From positions 1 through 64,000 of the forward strand of contig JAIPBS010000019.1 in the NCBI GenBank assembly GCA_021738625.1: a stretch of 64,000 bases of DNA, written 5' to 3'. This DNA comes from Bacteroidales bacterium. GTDB taxonomy: Bacteria; Bacteroidota; Bacteroidia; Bacteroidales; JAIOZK01. The notes under the pieces are model-generated. The model ran no database searches. It was not told the DNA's origin and worked only from the letters and a program-made list of their open reading frames with translations. Positions 35,719 to 44,498 of the stretch are shown piece by piece. Made by a program: the position numbers and the translations under genes. Position 1 is the stretch's first letter. Every line of letters starts with the position of its first letter.

Positions 35719-35750
35719 TTTGACGGATAAAATTTTTTTAAATATCTTTG
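35719..35750 (+). promoter_or_regulatory. promoter of tRNA-Gln
   Basis: -33 TTTG (35719-35722), 20-nt spacer, -7 TATCTTTG (35743-35750) followed by C. The tRNA 5' end is only 9 nt further on. Confidence 0.7.
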
Positions 35751-35759
35751 CAAACCCAT

Positions 35760-35832
35760 TGCCCGATGGTGTAACTGGCAACACGTCTGACTCTGGATCA
35801 GAAGAGTCTAGGTTCGAGCCCTAGTCGGGCAA
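35760..35832 (+). tRNA. tRNA-Gln (anticodon CTG)
   Basis: The 73-nt cloverleaf has acceptor TGCCCGA paired with TCGGGCA, D arm GGTGTAACTGGCAACAC, anticodon stem TCTGA/TCAGA around CTCTGGA (anticodon CTG), and T arm CTAGGTTCGAGCCCTAG. Discriminator A; CCA not encoded. It sits directly after glnS but has its own promoter. Confidence 0.95.
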
Positions 35833-35849
35833 CAAAGATTCCGACAGCA

Positions 35850-35884
35850 GCCTGTGTTTTCTAGCTTGAACACAGGCTTTTTTT
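35850..35884 (+). terminator. Rho-independent terminator of tRNA-Gln
   Basis: gcctgtgtt (35850-35858) pairs with aacacaggc (35869-35877), followed by seven T. The T run touches the stop codon of the convergent gene at 35883. Confidence 0.82.
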
Positions 35885-37382
35885 ATTTTATCTTTTGCAC
35901 CTCGGGTAAATCCGGGCATGGCACGGCCCTGTATTTACCCCGGCAAAAGCCTTTTTCAAGATTGAACTTCAAGCCTACATAAAGATCCAAACCCGAGAAA
36001 TCCCAGTAGTTGAAAAAGCCGGTCAGCTTTTCTGTTCCAATGGTCAGGTTGTAAATTCTAACGGCCAGACCCAGCCTGGGCCATTCGTAATCATAAAGTG
36101 AAACGGGTACGGCCACTTCAAGTATGCGGCTTTCATATCTTGGGATCACCGCTAAAACCGAGGGCCGGTAAACCTGGTAGGCGCCCACGGGCAACGATTG
36201 AATATAGGTTGAGTTGACGTACCAGTTTTCTTTTATGTGATAATCGAACTGCAAACTGACGGCAGCAGGCGGATTCATGAAAAAGCTGTTGGCGGGCAGC
36301 TTGCAATCCTCCGAACCGCAAAGATGATTATTCATTTGTTGTATCAACTCATCCGGGGTGGTGATCAGGTTTTGAATCGAATCCGCATTGTTGAAAACCC
36401 CGCTGCTGTTTACATAAGAATAACTACGTGCGTTTTCGTTGAACCAGATTTTACCAATATCTAGCAACGAAAGGCCAATCCGGTATTTGTATTTTTCATA
36501 CCGCTGAAAGCAAGGTTTTCTGTATCGCACGTTGGAGGGCCAACTGTAGTTTTTCTGGAAAGTAATGCCAAGGTCAAAGGCCACACCCCTGCCCTGTACA
36601 CGGTCACCTCCCAGTTGGTTGTTTGAGTAATCCAACGGGGCGGCATAATTTATGTCACCGTTAAAATTGTAGATGTTTATTGTTTCACCATCGGGTACCA
36701 TATAATCTATCGGGCCTCCTTTGTAATGGATACCGGTGGTTGCATACAGCAATTTGAATGCCCCTCCCACGCTGATCATTTCTTTTGAGTACCCTTTAAA
36801 AGTATAGGACGAAACAAGTCCGATCTCGGTATATCCAAGAGCACTTATGGTGTATTTGTCTTTATGGCTGTATCTTTCCATATGTTGTGGATCGTAACCA
36901 ATGCCGTAGTAAAAAAAGTTGGCCATGTCGAGGGGCAAATTCCTGACATTGCTTACAACCCTGCTTGATGTGTATAAGCCATAGCTTATCTGATTGTTTG
37001 ATACCATAAAAGAAGGCCCCATGGCTTCCACATAAGTGTGAAATTGTTTGGGATGATCACCCCCGTAAAGATAAAACGGCCGATCGCCCTCGATACCTTC
37101 CACCGGATGCAAGGGAAGTTGATAACCTTTTTTAAAAAAATCAGGCAGGTAATAGTTCTCCTTACGCATGTAGAGAAAATTATTCTGGGAAAAAACGTTG
37201 GCGGAAGCGATGTTCACATCCAGGTACAATTTGGATGTCATCCCCGAACTGGGATTTAGTGTCAGCCCGTTTATCCCTGCATAATTACCCGTAACCAGGC
37301 CAAGCTGTTCCTGGGCGGGCGCAGGTTTAAACGAAAAGGCAACAAATAAGAGCAGATATATCAGCTTAAGCGATAAACGCAT
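35883..37382 (-). CDS. DUF5723-like outer-membrane protein
   Basis: This 499-residue protein has a signal peptide ending near PAPAQ and begins with LGLVTGNYAGINGLTLNPSSG, a start typical of the DUF5723 outer-membrane beta-barrel family in Bacteroidota. Many alternating hydrophobic strands follow (YTISALGYTEIGLVSSY, NWYVNSTYIQSLPVGAY, RLGLAVRIYNLTIGTEKL) and the end LDLYVGLKFNLEKGFC fits a terminal barrel strand before a short Cys-containing tail. Function unknown. It is monocistronic. Confidence 0.75.
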   Translation of the reverse strand: MRLSLKLIYLLLFVAFSFKPAPAQEQLGLVTGNYAGINGLTLNPSSGMTSKLYLDVNIASANVFSQNNFLYMRKENYYLPDFFKKGYQLPLHPVEGIEGDRPFYLYGGDHPKQFHTYVEAMGPSFMVSNNQISYGLYTSSRVVSNVRNLPLDMANFFYYGIGYDPQHMERYSHKDKYTISALGYTEIGLVSSYTFKGYSKEMISVGGAFKLLYATTGIHYKGGPIDYMVPDGETINIYNFNGDINYAAPLDYSNNQLGGDRVQGRGVAFDLGITFQKNYSWPSNVRYRKPCFQRYEKYKYRIGLSLLDIGKIWFNENARSYSYVNSSGVFNNADSIQNLITTPDELIQQMNNHLCGSEDCKLPANSFFMNPPAAVSLQFDYHIKENWYVNSTYIQSLPVGAYQVYRPSVLAVIPRYESRILEVAVPVSLYDYEWPRLGLAVRIYNLTIGTEKLTGFFNYWDFSGLDLYVGLKFNLEKGFCRGKYRAVPCPDLPEVQKIK

Positions 37383-37546
37383 TGTTCTTCAACTCCTTCT
37401 TAGAAAAATCAAAACGCAGAAATATCTGAAAAGTTACATGTATTGAGTAGCTTTTTATTGTTTTCTCTAAAATGTATTATGCCGATTGCGTTGACAACGG
37501 ATTAATTCTGACGTAACTTTACAATGAATTACCAAAGCCGGAAAAC

Positions 37547-37924
37547 ATGAAAAGGAAAGTTTTAATTTCTATTTTGATACTCGGATTTTTCGTTCTGTTA
37601 AACATTTCCTGCAACGAAGAAGATAAACCCGATGAATTTGGTGTCGAAGCCCGTCTGACCGCAATACCGGAAACCGGCACTACAGCCACAGGGTTCTTTT
37701 TTGATGCGTCGGCCACAGAAACGGTCGGTGAATGGGCAACCATCAAATACGAATGGAAGTTCGGAGATGGTTCCACCAATTACCAGGGCTCTGAAACCGA
37801 AACCCACCAATATGATCAGCCGGGGGAATATATAGTTTCCGTAAATGTGAAAATCTATAAAAAGAATAACCAGGGATCAGCTGGTGATGTTGCTGAAGTT
37901 ATAGTGCAGGTGGATGCGGAATAA
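37547..37924 (+). CDS. small PKD-domain lipoprotein
   Basis: This 125-residue protein has a lipoprotein signal peptide (VLLNISC) and one PKD-type immunoglobulin-like domain: FFFDASATE, IKYEWKFGDGST, THQYDQPGEYIVSVNVKIYK. PKD domains act in binding or as spacers in surface proteins; alone in a lipoprotein its role is unclear. A TAACTTTA element about 30 nt upstream may be the -7 box. Confidence 0.78.
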   Translation: MKRKVLISILILGFFVLLNISCNEEDKPDEFGVEARLTAIPETGTTATGFFFDASATETVGEWATIKYEWKFGDGSTNYQGSETETHQYDQPGEYIVSVNVKIYKKNNQGSAGDVAEVIVQVDAE

Positions 37925-37952
37925 AAAAACCGCTTCCCTACAGGAAAGCGGC
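37923..37952 (-). terminator. terminator on the minus strand after the LruC remnant
   Basis: ccgctt (37930-37935) pairs with aagcgg (37946-37951) with an imperfect inner stem. The T run is on the minus strand (A run 37923-37929 on the plus strand), so it serves the decayed gene at 37970-38255 rather than the PKD lipoprotein. Confidence 0.6.
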
Positions 37953-37969
37953 CTCTTCACAGGCTATTG

Positions 37970-38255
37970 TCAATTGTTATATTGCCAGGATGGGGTGTAG
38001 GTATGGCTGTTATCCGGGTTGTCATACCAGTTCTGATTCACGTTTCCCCTTGACTCGGCCCAATCATTAAATTGCGGATAAGCCAGCAGGATATCCGTTT
38101 TTTCTTTGACAACCTTGAAATCGGGGGCAATGAATTCGATGGCCAGGGATGATTCTCGGCTGTGTGATAGAAGGCATTGCTCCCTGTTAAAGGATAAGGG
38201 AATGAAGTTCCCACGCTGCCGTCACAGCCAAATGGCGTGATTCGGAAGAAGGTTA
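37970..38255 (-). pseudogene. LruC-domain protein remnant (C-terminal part, frameshifted)
   Basis: Reading the minus strand from about 38255 gives FRITPFGCDGS, SFPYPLTGSNAFYHTAENHPW; after a single-base shift at about 38133-38140 the frame continues AIEFIAPDFKVVKEKTDIL, LAYPQFNDWAESRGNVNQNW and stops at 37970-37972. This matches the end of LruC proteins and can be lined up with the end of the complete LruC gene in this window (LPWAINIYESFDYPIEKVEI ... FGQWAISSG). There is no start codon or N-terminal part, so it is a decayed 3' fragment. It explains the otherwise gene-free stretch 37925-38302. Its terminator survives at 37923-37952. Confidence 0.7.
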
Positions 38256-38302
38256 GAATTGGAAAATTTTAAACAGATTATCTTTACAAAAATTAATAGC
38301 AT

Positions 38303-38944
38303 ATGAACTGGATAGACATCTCCGTCAGCATCAGTCCCGACCTGGTGGTCTGGCCGGGCGACCCGCCGGTCAGGATCGAAATGGTGAATGATATGGATCT
38401 GGGTCATGAGGCCAACCTCAGTCGCCTTAATATCAGCGCGCATACTGGAACCCATATGGATGCACCAAGCCATTTTGTGAAAGATGGATTGAGCCTCGAT
38501 AAAATGCCTTTGGAAGTCGGTGTTGGAAAAGCCAGGGTGATCGGGTTGGAGGACCGGTATTCAATTAAAGTTGATGAGCTCCGGCGGCATGATATCCGGA
38601 AAGGAGATAGAATCCTCTTCAAAACAAAAAACTCGGATACAGTCTGGCCAGAAAAACCTTTTATGTATGATTTCGTACACCTCGAAACGGAAGCGGCAAA
38701 GTATCTCGCGGAAAAGCGAATTTTGTTATGTGGGATCGATTACCTTTCGGTGAGCGGGATCAACAAAAATGAAACCCAGGTGCACAGGGCCTTGCTTGAG
38801 GCGGGAATTTGGGTAATTGAAGGCTTGTTTTTAAAAGATGTTGAAACGGGAGACTATGAGATGGTTTGCCTGCCGGTAAAAATAAAGAGCAGTGACGGAG
38901 CGCCCGCCAGGGTTTTGATCAGAAAAATGAAGGCTTCAGAGTAA
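38303..38944 (+). CDS. cyclase family (kynurenine formamidase-like) protein
   Basis: This 213-residue protein has the PF04199 cyclase/KynB signature HTGTHMDAPSHF, which binds divalent metal, and the family start MNWIDISVSISPDLVVWPGDPP. KynB-type enzymes hydrolyse N-formylkynurenine, and relatives act on other amides; no tryptophan-degradation genes are nearby, so the substrate is open. Cytoplasmic, monocistronic. Confidence 0.85.
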   Translation: MNWIDISVSISPDLVVWPGDPPVRIEMVNDMDLGHEANLSRLNISAHTGTHMDAPSHFVKDGLSLDKMPLEVGVGKARVIGLEDRYSIKVDELRRHDIRKGDRILFKTKNSDTVWPEKPFMYDFVHLETEAAKYLAEKRILLCGIDYLSVSGINKNETQVHRALLEAGIWVIEGLFLKDVETGDYEMVCLPVKIKSSDGAPARVLIRKMKASE

Positions 38945-39157
38945 TTTGTTTTCTGATGAAGTTGAGTCAAAGTTGTTTTTTTTACTCAAATCCTGATAAT
39001 TCTAACTATATATTTCTGAAATAATTATATATTCTTCTGGTTGACTTTGGAAAAAAATTATCGTTAATTTGATATTTGTTAATGCGTTGAAATCAGAGAT
39101 TATCCTTTTGATAGTATTCTATTCAAGTCATACTTGAAACTAAAATATACTTGAACC

Positions 39158-40291
39158 ATGAAACAATCTAACTGTTTTGTTTACGCTCTTTTACTGACCA
39201 TCTTACTAATGAATGCCTGCCGGAAGGCAGATAAAAGTTTTAAGCCCGAGCCGACTCCATCAGAAAAAACTGAAAACACAATAAAAGCTGTCTTGGATTC
39301 GGTGATCGATCATACCCATGTACCGGGCCTGGTAGCGGGAGTATGGGCGCCCAACGAGGGCATTGACGTGGAATATGCTGCCGGCGTGGCCAATGTTGAA
39401 ACACAGGAACCCATGTCAACGGATATGATTTTCAGAATAGGCAGCAACACCAAAACCATAACGGTTACAGTTTTGCTGCAATTGGTGGATGAAGGATTGA
39501 TAAACCTGAATGATAAGTTATCGGATTATTTACCCGATTTTCCACGCGCTGATGAAGTTACCATTGAGATGTTGACCAATATGCGCAGCGGAATTTATAG
39601 CTTCACCGATTCTGATTCGTTTATCAACACCTGGACGGAAAATCCTACAAAATATTGGCACACCGACAGCCTGATCAAAATCGCGGCCTCACATCCATAC
39701 TATTTTGATCCTGGGACGGGATTTCACTATAGCAACAGCAATACTGTTATCATCGGAAAGATCATTAAAATGGTAAGCGGTGCTTCACTGGAAGCTAATA
39801 TCCATTCCAGGATTGTTAACGCTCTTGGCTTGATCAATACCATGTATATGATCGCCGGAACAGAACTTCCGGGTTTCCATTCATGTGCATATTTCATGGG
39901 CTACTATGATGCTGAATATCCCGAATACTCCGAATCCATAGATATATCATGGGCAAATGCTGCCGGTTCTGCCATATCTACCCTTTACGAGTTAAAAATT
40001 TATGTTGAATCTCTTGCAAATGGATATTTCCTGTCAGAAAATTTGCAGGAAAAAAGAATGATATGTCATGAAATGCATGCTCAGTCAGAAGTCAGGTATG
40101 GTATGGGCATTTTAACCTACAAAGGTTTTTACGGTCATAATGGTGGCCTGCCTGGATATTCTTCTCTGATGGTAAATTCACCTGAGCGTAATTGTACGAT
40201 TATCGTCTGGTACAACTGTAAGTTGGACAACAGCGATCCAACTTCTTTATTGAAGATCATTCCAGGGATAATATATCCGGAAATTGAATAA
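39158..40291 (+). CDS. serine hydrolase lipoprotein (class C beta-lactamase family)
   Basis: This 377-residue protein has a lipoprotein signal (LLMNAC) and a penicillin-binding-like fold: nucleophile motif SNTK in FRIGSNTKTITV, the YSN motif in GFHYSNSNTVIIGK, and a third-box equivalent HNGGLPGYSS. Family members include esterases, D-aminopeptidases and class C beta-lactamases; sequence alone does not separate these. It would act in the periplasm or on the surface. A decayed gene follows directly. Confidence 0.87.
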   Translation: MKQSNCFVYALLLTILLMNACRKADKSFKPEPTPSEKTENTIKAVLDSVIDHTHVPGLVAGVWAPNEGIDVEYAAGVANVETQEPMSTDMIFRIGSNTKTITVTVLLQLVDEGLINLNDKLSDYLPDFPRADEVTIEMLTNMRSGIYSFTDSDSFINTWTENPTKYWHTDSLIKIAASHPYYFDPGTGFHYSNSNTVIIGKIIKMVSGASLEANIHSRIVNALGLINTMYMIAGTELPGFHSCAYFMGYYDAEYPEYSESIDISWANAAGSAISTLYELKIYVESLANGYFLSENLQEKRMICHEMHAQSEVRYGMGILTYKGFYGHNGGLPGYSSLMVNSPERNCTIIVWYNCKLDNSDPTSLLKIIPGIIYPEIE

Positions 40292-40294
40292 TTC

Positions 40295-40646
40295 ACTTCC
40301 ATACAGGGATATGTTAAGTATAACATAATGCCCGATGACACTGCATTTATCGCCAGTATTTTTTCTTGAACAGGGTAATGTTATCGGTGTCGGTTTTCAT
40401 TCAATGGCTGATATCCAGAATAACTATGTTGGCGGGGATATATCAGGAGTGGTTACCCATGGAACTTTTTTCGAGGATGGCCCTGTTGGTGGATTGCCTG
40501 TGAACTTGAATCCCCAAATGCTAACAGGATACTACAAATACTATCCTGTAGGACCTGATACGGCCCTTGGCAGCTGTGAACACTTTTCGTTACAATCCCA
40601 AACTGAATTCCACCGAGATGACCGAGGAGGCAATTATATAACTTAA
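40295..40646 (+). pseudogene. frameshifted remnant of a secreted/PCMD-like protein
   Basis: One frame reads GYVKYNIMPDDTAFIASIFS and stops at a TGA just after a run of six T (about 40360-40366); the next frame continues EQGNVIGVGFHSMADIQNNY and VGGDISGVVTHGTFFEDGP up to TGYYKYYPVGPDTAL. Joined, these make one beta-rich domain resembling the PCMD-type carbohydrate-binding C-terminal domains of Bacteroidota surface proteins. No start codon fits, and the left edge carries a palindrome at 40310-40327. It is best read as a decayed gene fragment. The family name is tentative. Confidence 0.5.
40310..40327. repeat. small palindrome at edge of gene remnant
   Basis: tatgtta (40310-40316), loop agta, taacata (40321-40327): a perfect 7-bp inverted repeat 19 nt after the serine hydrolase stop. 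AT-rich and without a T run. Confidence 0.4.
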
Positions 40647-40734
40647 TACTGCTTAAGAGTGGGCGTTTTTTGAAATCAATTTGCAAGAAAACCCAATGCC
40701 TATTAAGTGAGATGCTTGCTTTAAGCGATCTACC

Positions 40735-41334
40735 TTAGATCTTTTTTGACTGCCTGCTGCGAATACGGCTCAGGCTCTCAGGTGTGATGCCAAGATAGGA
40801 TGCAATGTGCTTCAGAGGAACCTGATGGATCACGTCAGGGTTTTGTCTGAAAAGATCATAATAGTTTTCTTCTGCCGTTTTTGTATGGATACTGATCTCT
40901 TTTAATTCGCGCTGCATATAAAAATGTTCAACAATTTTTCGACGTATGGTTTCTGCAAGACGAAATTTTGAATAAAGCTCTTCACATTCGTTGAATGACA
41001 TTCTAAATAGCTTGACCGGTGTGAGAGTTTCAATATTCATGTAAGAAGGTTGTCGACTGATAAAGGAAGTATAAGCACTGAAAAATGATATGGGAAAATT
41101 AAAGCGCAATGTGTATTCAGTCTTGCCAAATTCGTAATATAACCTGACAACCCCTTCCATTAAAGCATATATGTGATTCTCAACCTCTTCTGTTTTTGTA
41201 ATTATGCTGTATTTGGGAAGTTCTTCATAGTATAGCCTGCTGTTGATGTTTTTCCAAAGGTTATTGTCTAATCTGGCCAGACTGCCGATATGTTTCTTCA
41301 TTTCATTTCTGTAGTTGTCGATATTGGTGCTCAT
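40735..41334 (-). CDS. Crp/Fnr family transcriptional regulator
   Basis: This 199-residue protein has a cyclic-nucleotide-binding-like barrel (YSIITKTEEVENHIYALMEG written as two parts YSIITKTEE, HIYALMEGVVRLYYE) and a C-terminal helix-turn-helix VPLKHIASYLGITPESLSRIR. The Bacteroidota short Crp-like subtype often lacks the Arg that holds cAMP, and no RxxS-type phosphate cassette is evident here, so the ligand is uncertain. It is monocistronic with no clear target gene next to it. Confidence 0.87.
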   Translation of the reverse strand: MSTNIDNYRNEMKKHIGSLARLDNNLWKNINSRLYYEELPKYSIITKTEEVENHIYALMEGVVRLYYEFGKTEYTLRFNFPISFFSAYTSFISRQPSYMNIETLTPVKLFRMSFNECEELYSKFRLAETIRRKIVEHFYMQRELKEISIHTKTAEENYYDLFRQNPDVIHQVPLKHIASYLGITPESLSRIRSRQSKKI

Positions 41335-41548
41335 TGAGGTTATGAATAGTTAGAATTCAAAGGAACTAAATTTTTTTTGATAGAAAAAACAGTGCTTAAC
41401 CTAAGTTAAGATTTGATTTTTTTTCTTGACCAAATGGTAAATGATGCTTTATCTTTATACAATAAATACCGAGGGACCAAGATCATCAAAGATAGATTAA
41501 ACTAATCAGATGTAATATATTAAAAATCTATGCTCTCCTAACATAGGT

Positions 41549-42898
41549 CTATTGTCGATTGGGGGCGGATGACATCGGGTCACCGCCCTTAATTTTTTGA
41601 TCTGGTTCAGCTTTTAAAGTTACCCTTCTTGTTTTGACGGGATTAAAAAGATCGGAAACGTTTACAAACCATGCCTGGTAGGCCGTTTCATGCTCATAGT
41701 CATAGTATTCCTGCTTGCTGTGCCCTGCAAAAACAAATCCTATATTTGTTTTCTTTAAAATGTTTATACTGGATGCATAGCTGTTTGACCCAAATAAGTA
41801 ATGAGATAAAAGGGCTCCATTAACCGGGTCAAAGCTGGAAATCAATCCGTAAGAAAAGCTGTCGTTTGTCAAAACCAGCCAATAGGAAGATGTACGTCCA
41901 TATGCAAAAACAATCCCTTGGTCATAGATAAGTCCGGTGTATTTATCTCCACGAATACTGGCATTATATGTTTCAACAAAATTTATGCTTCCGTCAGTAT
42001 TCAGGGAGGCCAGCAGTCCGTCGGTCCAGTAGTCCTGATTGTAAGGGGGATCGTATTCATAAACCTCCGAATTTCCCGAAACATAAATCAAACTATCGAC
42101 CGTCAGCAAATCCCCCTCTGAAGTTTCAAAGCCTGTTTCGGCGATTATACTTGTCGACCAGTCGAGTTTAAATGTTTTCTCGTTCAGACAGTGAAGCATG
42201 ATTTCATAGGCTTCTGTTTCGGTGAAGTCCCCCCTGAATTTTGCTCCCAGAATATAGTTTTTTTCGATTTTATGAAAGTATTGATTTTCAAGTTCGGGAA
42301 AACTTTTCACTGCACCGTGAAAAATCGTATCCAGATCATCAACATAATACTCGGCAATGAAAGGATGTATGCTATTGCCTTCCCGGCATCTCCCAACAAT
42401 ATATTTTTCGTTAAAACCATTAAAACGGATGTGATCAAAATCATTCCAAGTGGAACGTAACAACTGATTTCCGTTACGATCGATTAACTCAAGTATCCCG
42501 ATGTCTGTCACACCTTTTCCATTCTTATCCTGCGAACCGCAAATTAAGAGCCGGTTCTGATGAATTCTGATGGCTTTGGCGATATAAGACAATTCTTTCA
42601 CCCATATCATGTCACCCTGCAAGGTAATTTTACCTGCAACATAGGAATCATCATAAAAACCATAAAAATAGAAATGGCCATTGCTTGTTGGCAAAAGATC
42701 ATGGATGCTGCTTTTAAGATTGTGCTTCCCATAGAAAGATTCATTATTTATAAGATGATTGGAATTCGGATCGACTTCATTGCAATGTTCCTCATCATAT
42801 TCATAGTCTTCCGGATCATACAGGTCGAAGTCGATGCATGCGCCCAATAACAACAACAAAGCAAATGCACCTGGTTTTATTATTTTTTTCATATCCAA
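41549..42898 (-). CDS. lipoprotein of unknown function, possible beta-propeller
   Basis: This 449-residue protein has a lipoprotein signal peptide (LLLLLGAC) and an acidic, Tyr/Asp-rich start (DLYDPEDYEYDEEHC). The body has repeated strand patterns such as GHFYFYGFYDDSYVAGKI, NRLLICGSQDKNGKG, LIYVSGNSEVYEY and GIVFAYGRTSSYWLVL, spaced about 50-60 residues apart, which suggests a propeller without recognisable repeat signature. No family is recognised. Monocistronic. Confidence 0.7.
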   Translation of the reverse strand: MDMKKIIKPGAFALLLLLGACIDFDLYDPEDYEYDEEHCNEVDPNSNHLINNESFYGKHNLKSSIHDLLPTSNGHFYFYGFYDDSYVAGKITLQGDMIWVKELSYIAKAIRIHQNRLLICGSQDKNGKGVTDIGILELIDRNGNQLLRSTWNDFDHIRFNGFNEKYIVGRCREGNSIHPFIAEYYVDDLDTIFHGAVKSFPELENQYFHKIEKNYILGAKFRGDFTETEAYEIMLHCLNEKTFKLDWSTSIIAETGFETSEGDLLTVDSLIYVSGNSEVYEYDPPYNQDYWTDGLLASLNTDGSINFVETYNASIRGDKYTGLIYDQGIVFAYGRTSSYWLVLTNDSFSYGLISSFDPVNGALLSHYLFGSNSYASSINILKKTNIGFVFAGHSKQEYYDYEHETAYQAWFVNVSDLFNPVKTRRVTLKAEPDQKIKGGDPMSSAPNRQ

Positions 42899-43061
42899 GT
42901 TAAGTTAAACGATTAGCGAGTACAATTTTTATTGATTGATAGTTATCCTATCAAGATGTAACCTCAAAAAAATCAAAGTTTATTTTTATTTATTTTGACA
43001 AAAAGTATATTTTAGCATAACAATTATAATAATCAGCATAAAAACCAAAAACAAATTAGCC

Positions 43062-43763
43062 ATGAATAAGAATATTTTGTTATTTCTTTTCTGCGTGTTA
43101 TTTCTTCATCTAAATGCCCAGGAAAGCACAAAGAAAAGATTCCGCCTTGGATTATCAGCCGGCGTCGCCGTGCCGTTTGGTGACTACGAATCAACCGATG
43201 TGAATGATGAGGGAGCAGGTTTTGCCAGGGTTGGTCTTTGTGAAGCGATAAATGTTGGATATCGCTTTGCCGATAAATTCGGAATTGTCCTGCAGATGAA
43301 TGCATTTAGAAATCCTGTTGATGAAGAAAATATGAAGAATATGTTCAGAAGAATGGATCCATCTTTATACTGGAATCTGCAATCGGATCCGTGGGTGGTC
43401 AATAGCTTTTCAGGTGGTTTTATGTATTCAGAAATCTATGAAAAAATAGATCTGGATTTACGGGTGTTGATCGGTTCCTGTTATGTGATCTCACCGGCAT
43501 TGGATGTATTTGCTGCCGATAACGAAAATTCTGTCAGAATAACCCAGCATGAAGCAAGCAGCAATACAATGGGTATCTTACTGGGGTTCTCTTCGAGATT
43601 TCATTTGGGACAATATGTTAGCCTGTCGCTTAATTTGGATTATTTATCATTGACTCCGGAATTTGAAGTTTTATTTGTATATGGCGAAGAAGCTTCCCTT
43701 TATTCATTATCACAAAAAATAGATGTGCTTAACCTAAGTGCCGGCCTGGCTGTAAGATTTTGA
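43062..43763 (+). CDS. outer-membrane beta-barrel protein
   Basis: This 233-residue protein has a signal peptide ending near HLNAQ and an OmpW/porin-like eight-strand pattern: FRLGLSAGVAVPFGDY, ICEAINVGYRFADKFG-type strand (CEAINVGYRFADKFGIVLQM split), YVSLSLNLDYLSLTPEF, and the terminal strand NLSAGLAVRF ending in Phe, the usual signal for outer-membrane insertion. Function unknown. Monocistronic, ending next to tRNA-Cys on the other strand. Confidence 0.8.
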   Translation: MNKNILLFLFCVLFLHLNAQESTKKRFRLGLSAGVAVPFGDYESTDVNDEGAGFARVGLCEAINVGYRFADKFGIVLQMNAFRNPVDEENMKNMFRRMDPSLYWNLQSDPWVVNSFSGGFMYSEIYEKIDLDLRVLIGSCYVISPALDVFAADNENSVRITQHEASSNTMGILLGFSSRFHLGQYVSLSLNLDYLSLTPEFEVLFVYGEEASLYSLSQKIDVLNLSAGLAVRF

Positions 43764-43802
43764 TTGAAAGGAAAAAGAGCAGGCATCCTGCCAGGAGTTT
43801 TG

Positions 43803-43873
43803 AGGTCTCGAGCGGATTCGAACCGCTGTGAAAGGTTTTGCAGACCTCCGCCTAACCACTCGGCCACGAGACC
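43803..43873 (-). tRNA. tRNA-Cys (anticodon GCA)
   Basis: The minus strand folds to a 71-nt cloverleaf: acceptor GGTCTCG paired with CGAGACC, D arm GCCGAGTGGTTAGGC, anticodon stem GAGGT/ACCTT around CTGCAAA (anticodon GCA), and T arm AGCGGTTCGAATCCGCT. Discriminator is U, as usual for tRNA-Cys; CCA is not encoded. Confidence 0.95.
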
Positions 43874-43887
43874 AAAATTTCGGATTG

Positions 43888-43918
43888 CAAAGATAGTGAT
43901 TTTCTGAATAATGGCAAG
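43888..43918 (-). promoter_or_regulatory. promoter of tRNA-Cys
   Basis: Minus strand -33 CTTG (43918-43915), 19-nt spacer, -7 TATCTTTG (43895-43888) followed by C, about 15 nt upstream of the tRNA 5' end. The -33 element deviates by one base from TTTG. Confidence 0.6.
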
Positions 43919-43921
43919 CGC

Positions 43922-44116
43922 TTAAGCCGATTTCTCTTCTGCATATTTTGAAAGGCAATCCGGGCAAAGACAATCCGGGTAGCTTTTCTTCAGTATCTGC
44001 AGCTTTTCTTTCGAAATCCTGTACCGGTTGCACCAACAGCTTTCCGGAGGACCGCAATAAAAGCTATTATGGCAAAGCGGACAAACCTTAAGTTTTATGT
44101 GCTGGTTACTTTGCAT
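43922..44116 (-). CDS. cysteine-rich CWC family protein
   Basis: This 64-residue protein has CPLCHNSFYCGPPESCWC near the start and CLCPDCL near the end, the spacing of the cysteine-rich CWC family, which probably binds zinc. Function unknown. The ATG at 44116 is preferred to 44149. It overlaps the end of folB by 11 nt, which points to translational coupling, and ends just before the tRNA-Cys promoter. Confidence 0.8.
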   Translation of the reverse strand: MQSNQHIKLKVCPLCHNSFYCGPPESCWCNRYRISKEKLQILKKSYPDCLCPDCLSKYAEEKSA

Positions 44117-44498
44117 TTTTACCTGCGAGTGTAAGACTGACTTTTTCAACGCTTCCTCCCAGGGGTGGGTTGAGCTTGGAAATTTTAAGCTTCAACCTAT
44201 CGATTTTCGGATATGTCGCCAGCAGCTTGTTGATCACACGTCTTCCGACATGTTCGAGCAGGTTAGATCGAATGATCATTTCATCCCTGATCAGTTGATA
44301 AATTTCCTGGTAATTGATGGTATCTTTTAGGTTATCCGTTCTTTCGGCTACGGAAGTATCGGTTTGTATTTCAAGATTGAGAATGAATTTTGTACCGATG
44401 ATAGCTTCTTCGCGTATACATCCGTGATACGAAAAGAATTCCATCCCCTCCAGGGATATCACTGAATGATCATCATTTTTGAATTCGTTCAATGCCAT
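44106..44498 (-). CDS. folB: dihydroneopterin aldolase
   Basis: This 130-residue protein has the FolB pattern: ISLEGMEFFSYHGCIREEA (substrate-binding loop and Glu), FILNLEIQTDTSVAERTDNL, TINYQEIYQLI, and LKLKISKLNPPLGGSVEKVS containing the catalytic lysine region. It cleaves dihydroneopterin to hydroxymethyldihydropterin in folate synthesis. Its start overlaps gltX by 26 nt and its end overlaps the CWC gene by 11 nt. Confidence 0.93.
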   Translation of the reverse strand: MALNEFKNDDHSVISLEGMEFFSYHGCIREEAIIGTKFILNLEIQTDTSVAERTDNLKDTINYQEIYQLIRDEMIIRSNLLEHVGRRVINKLLATYPKIDRLKLKISKLNPPLGGSVEKVSLTLAGKNAK

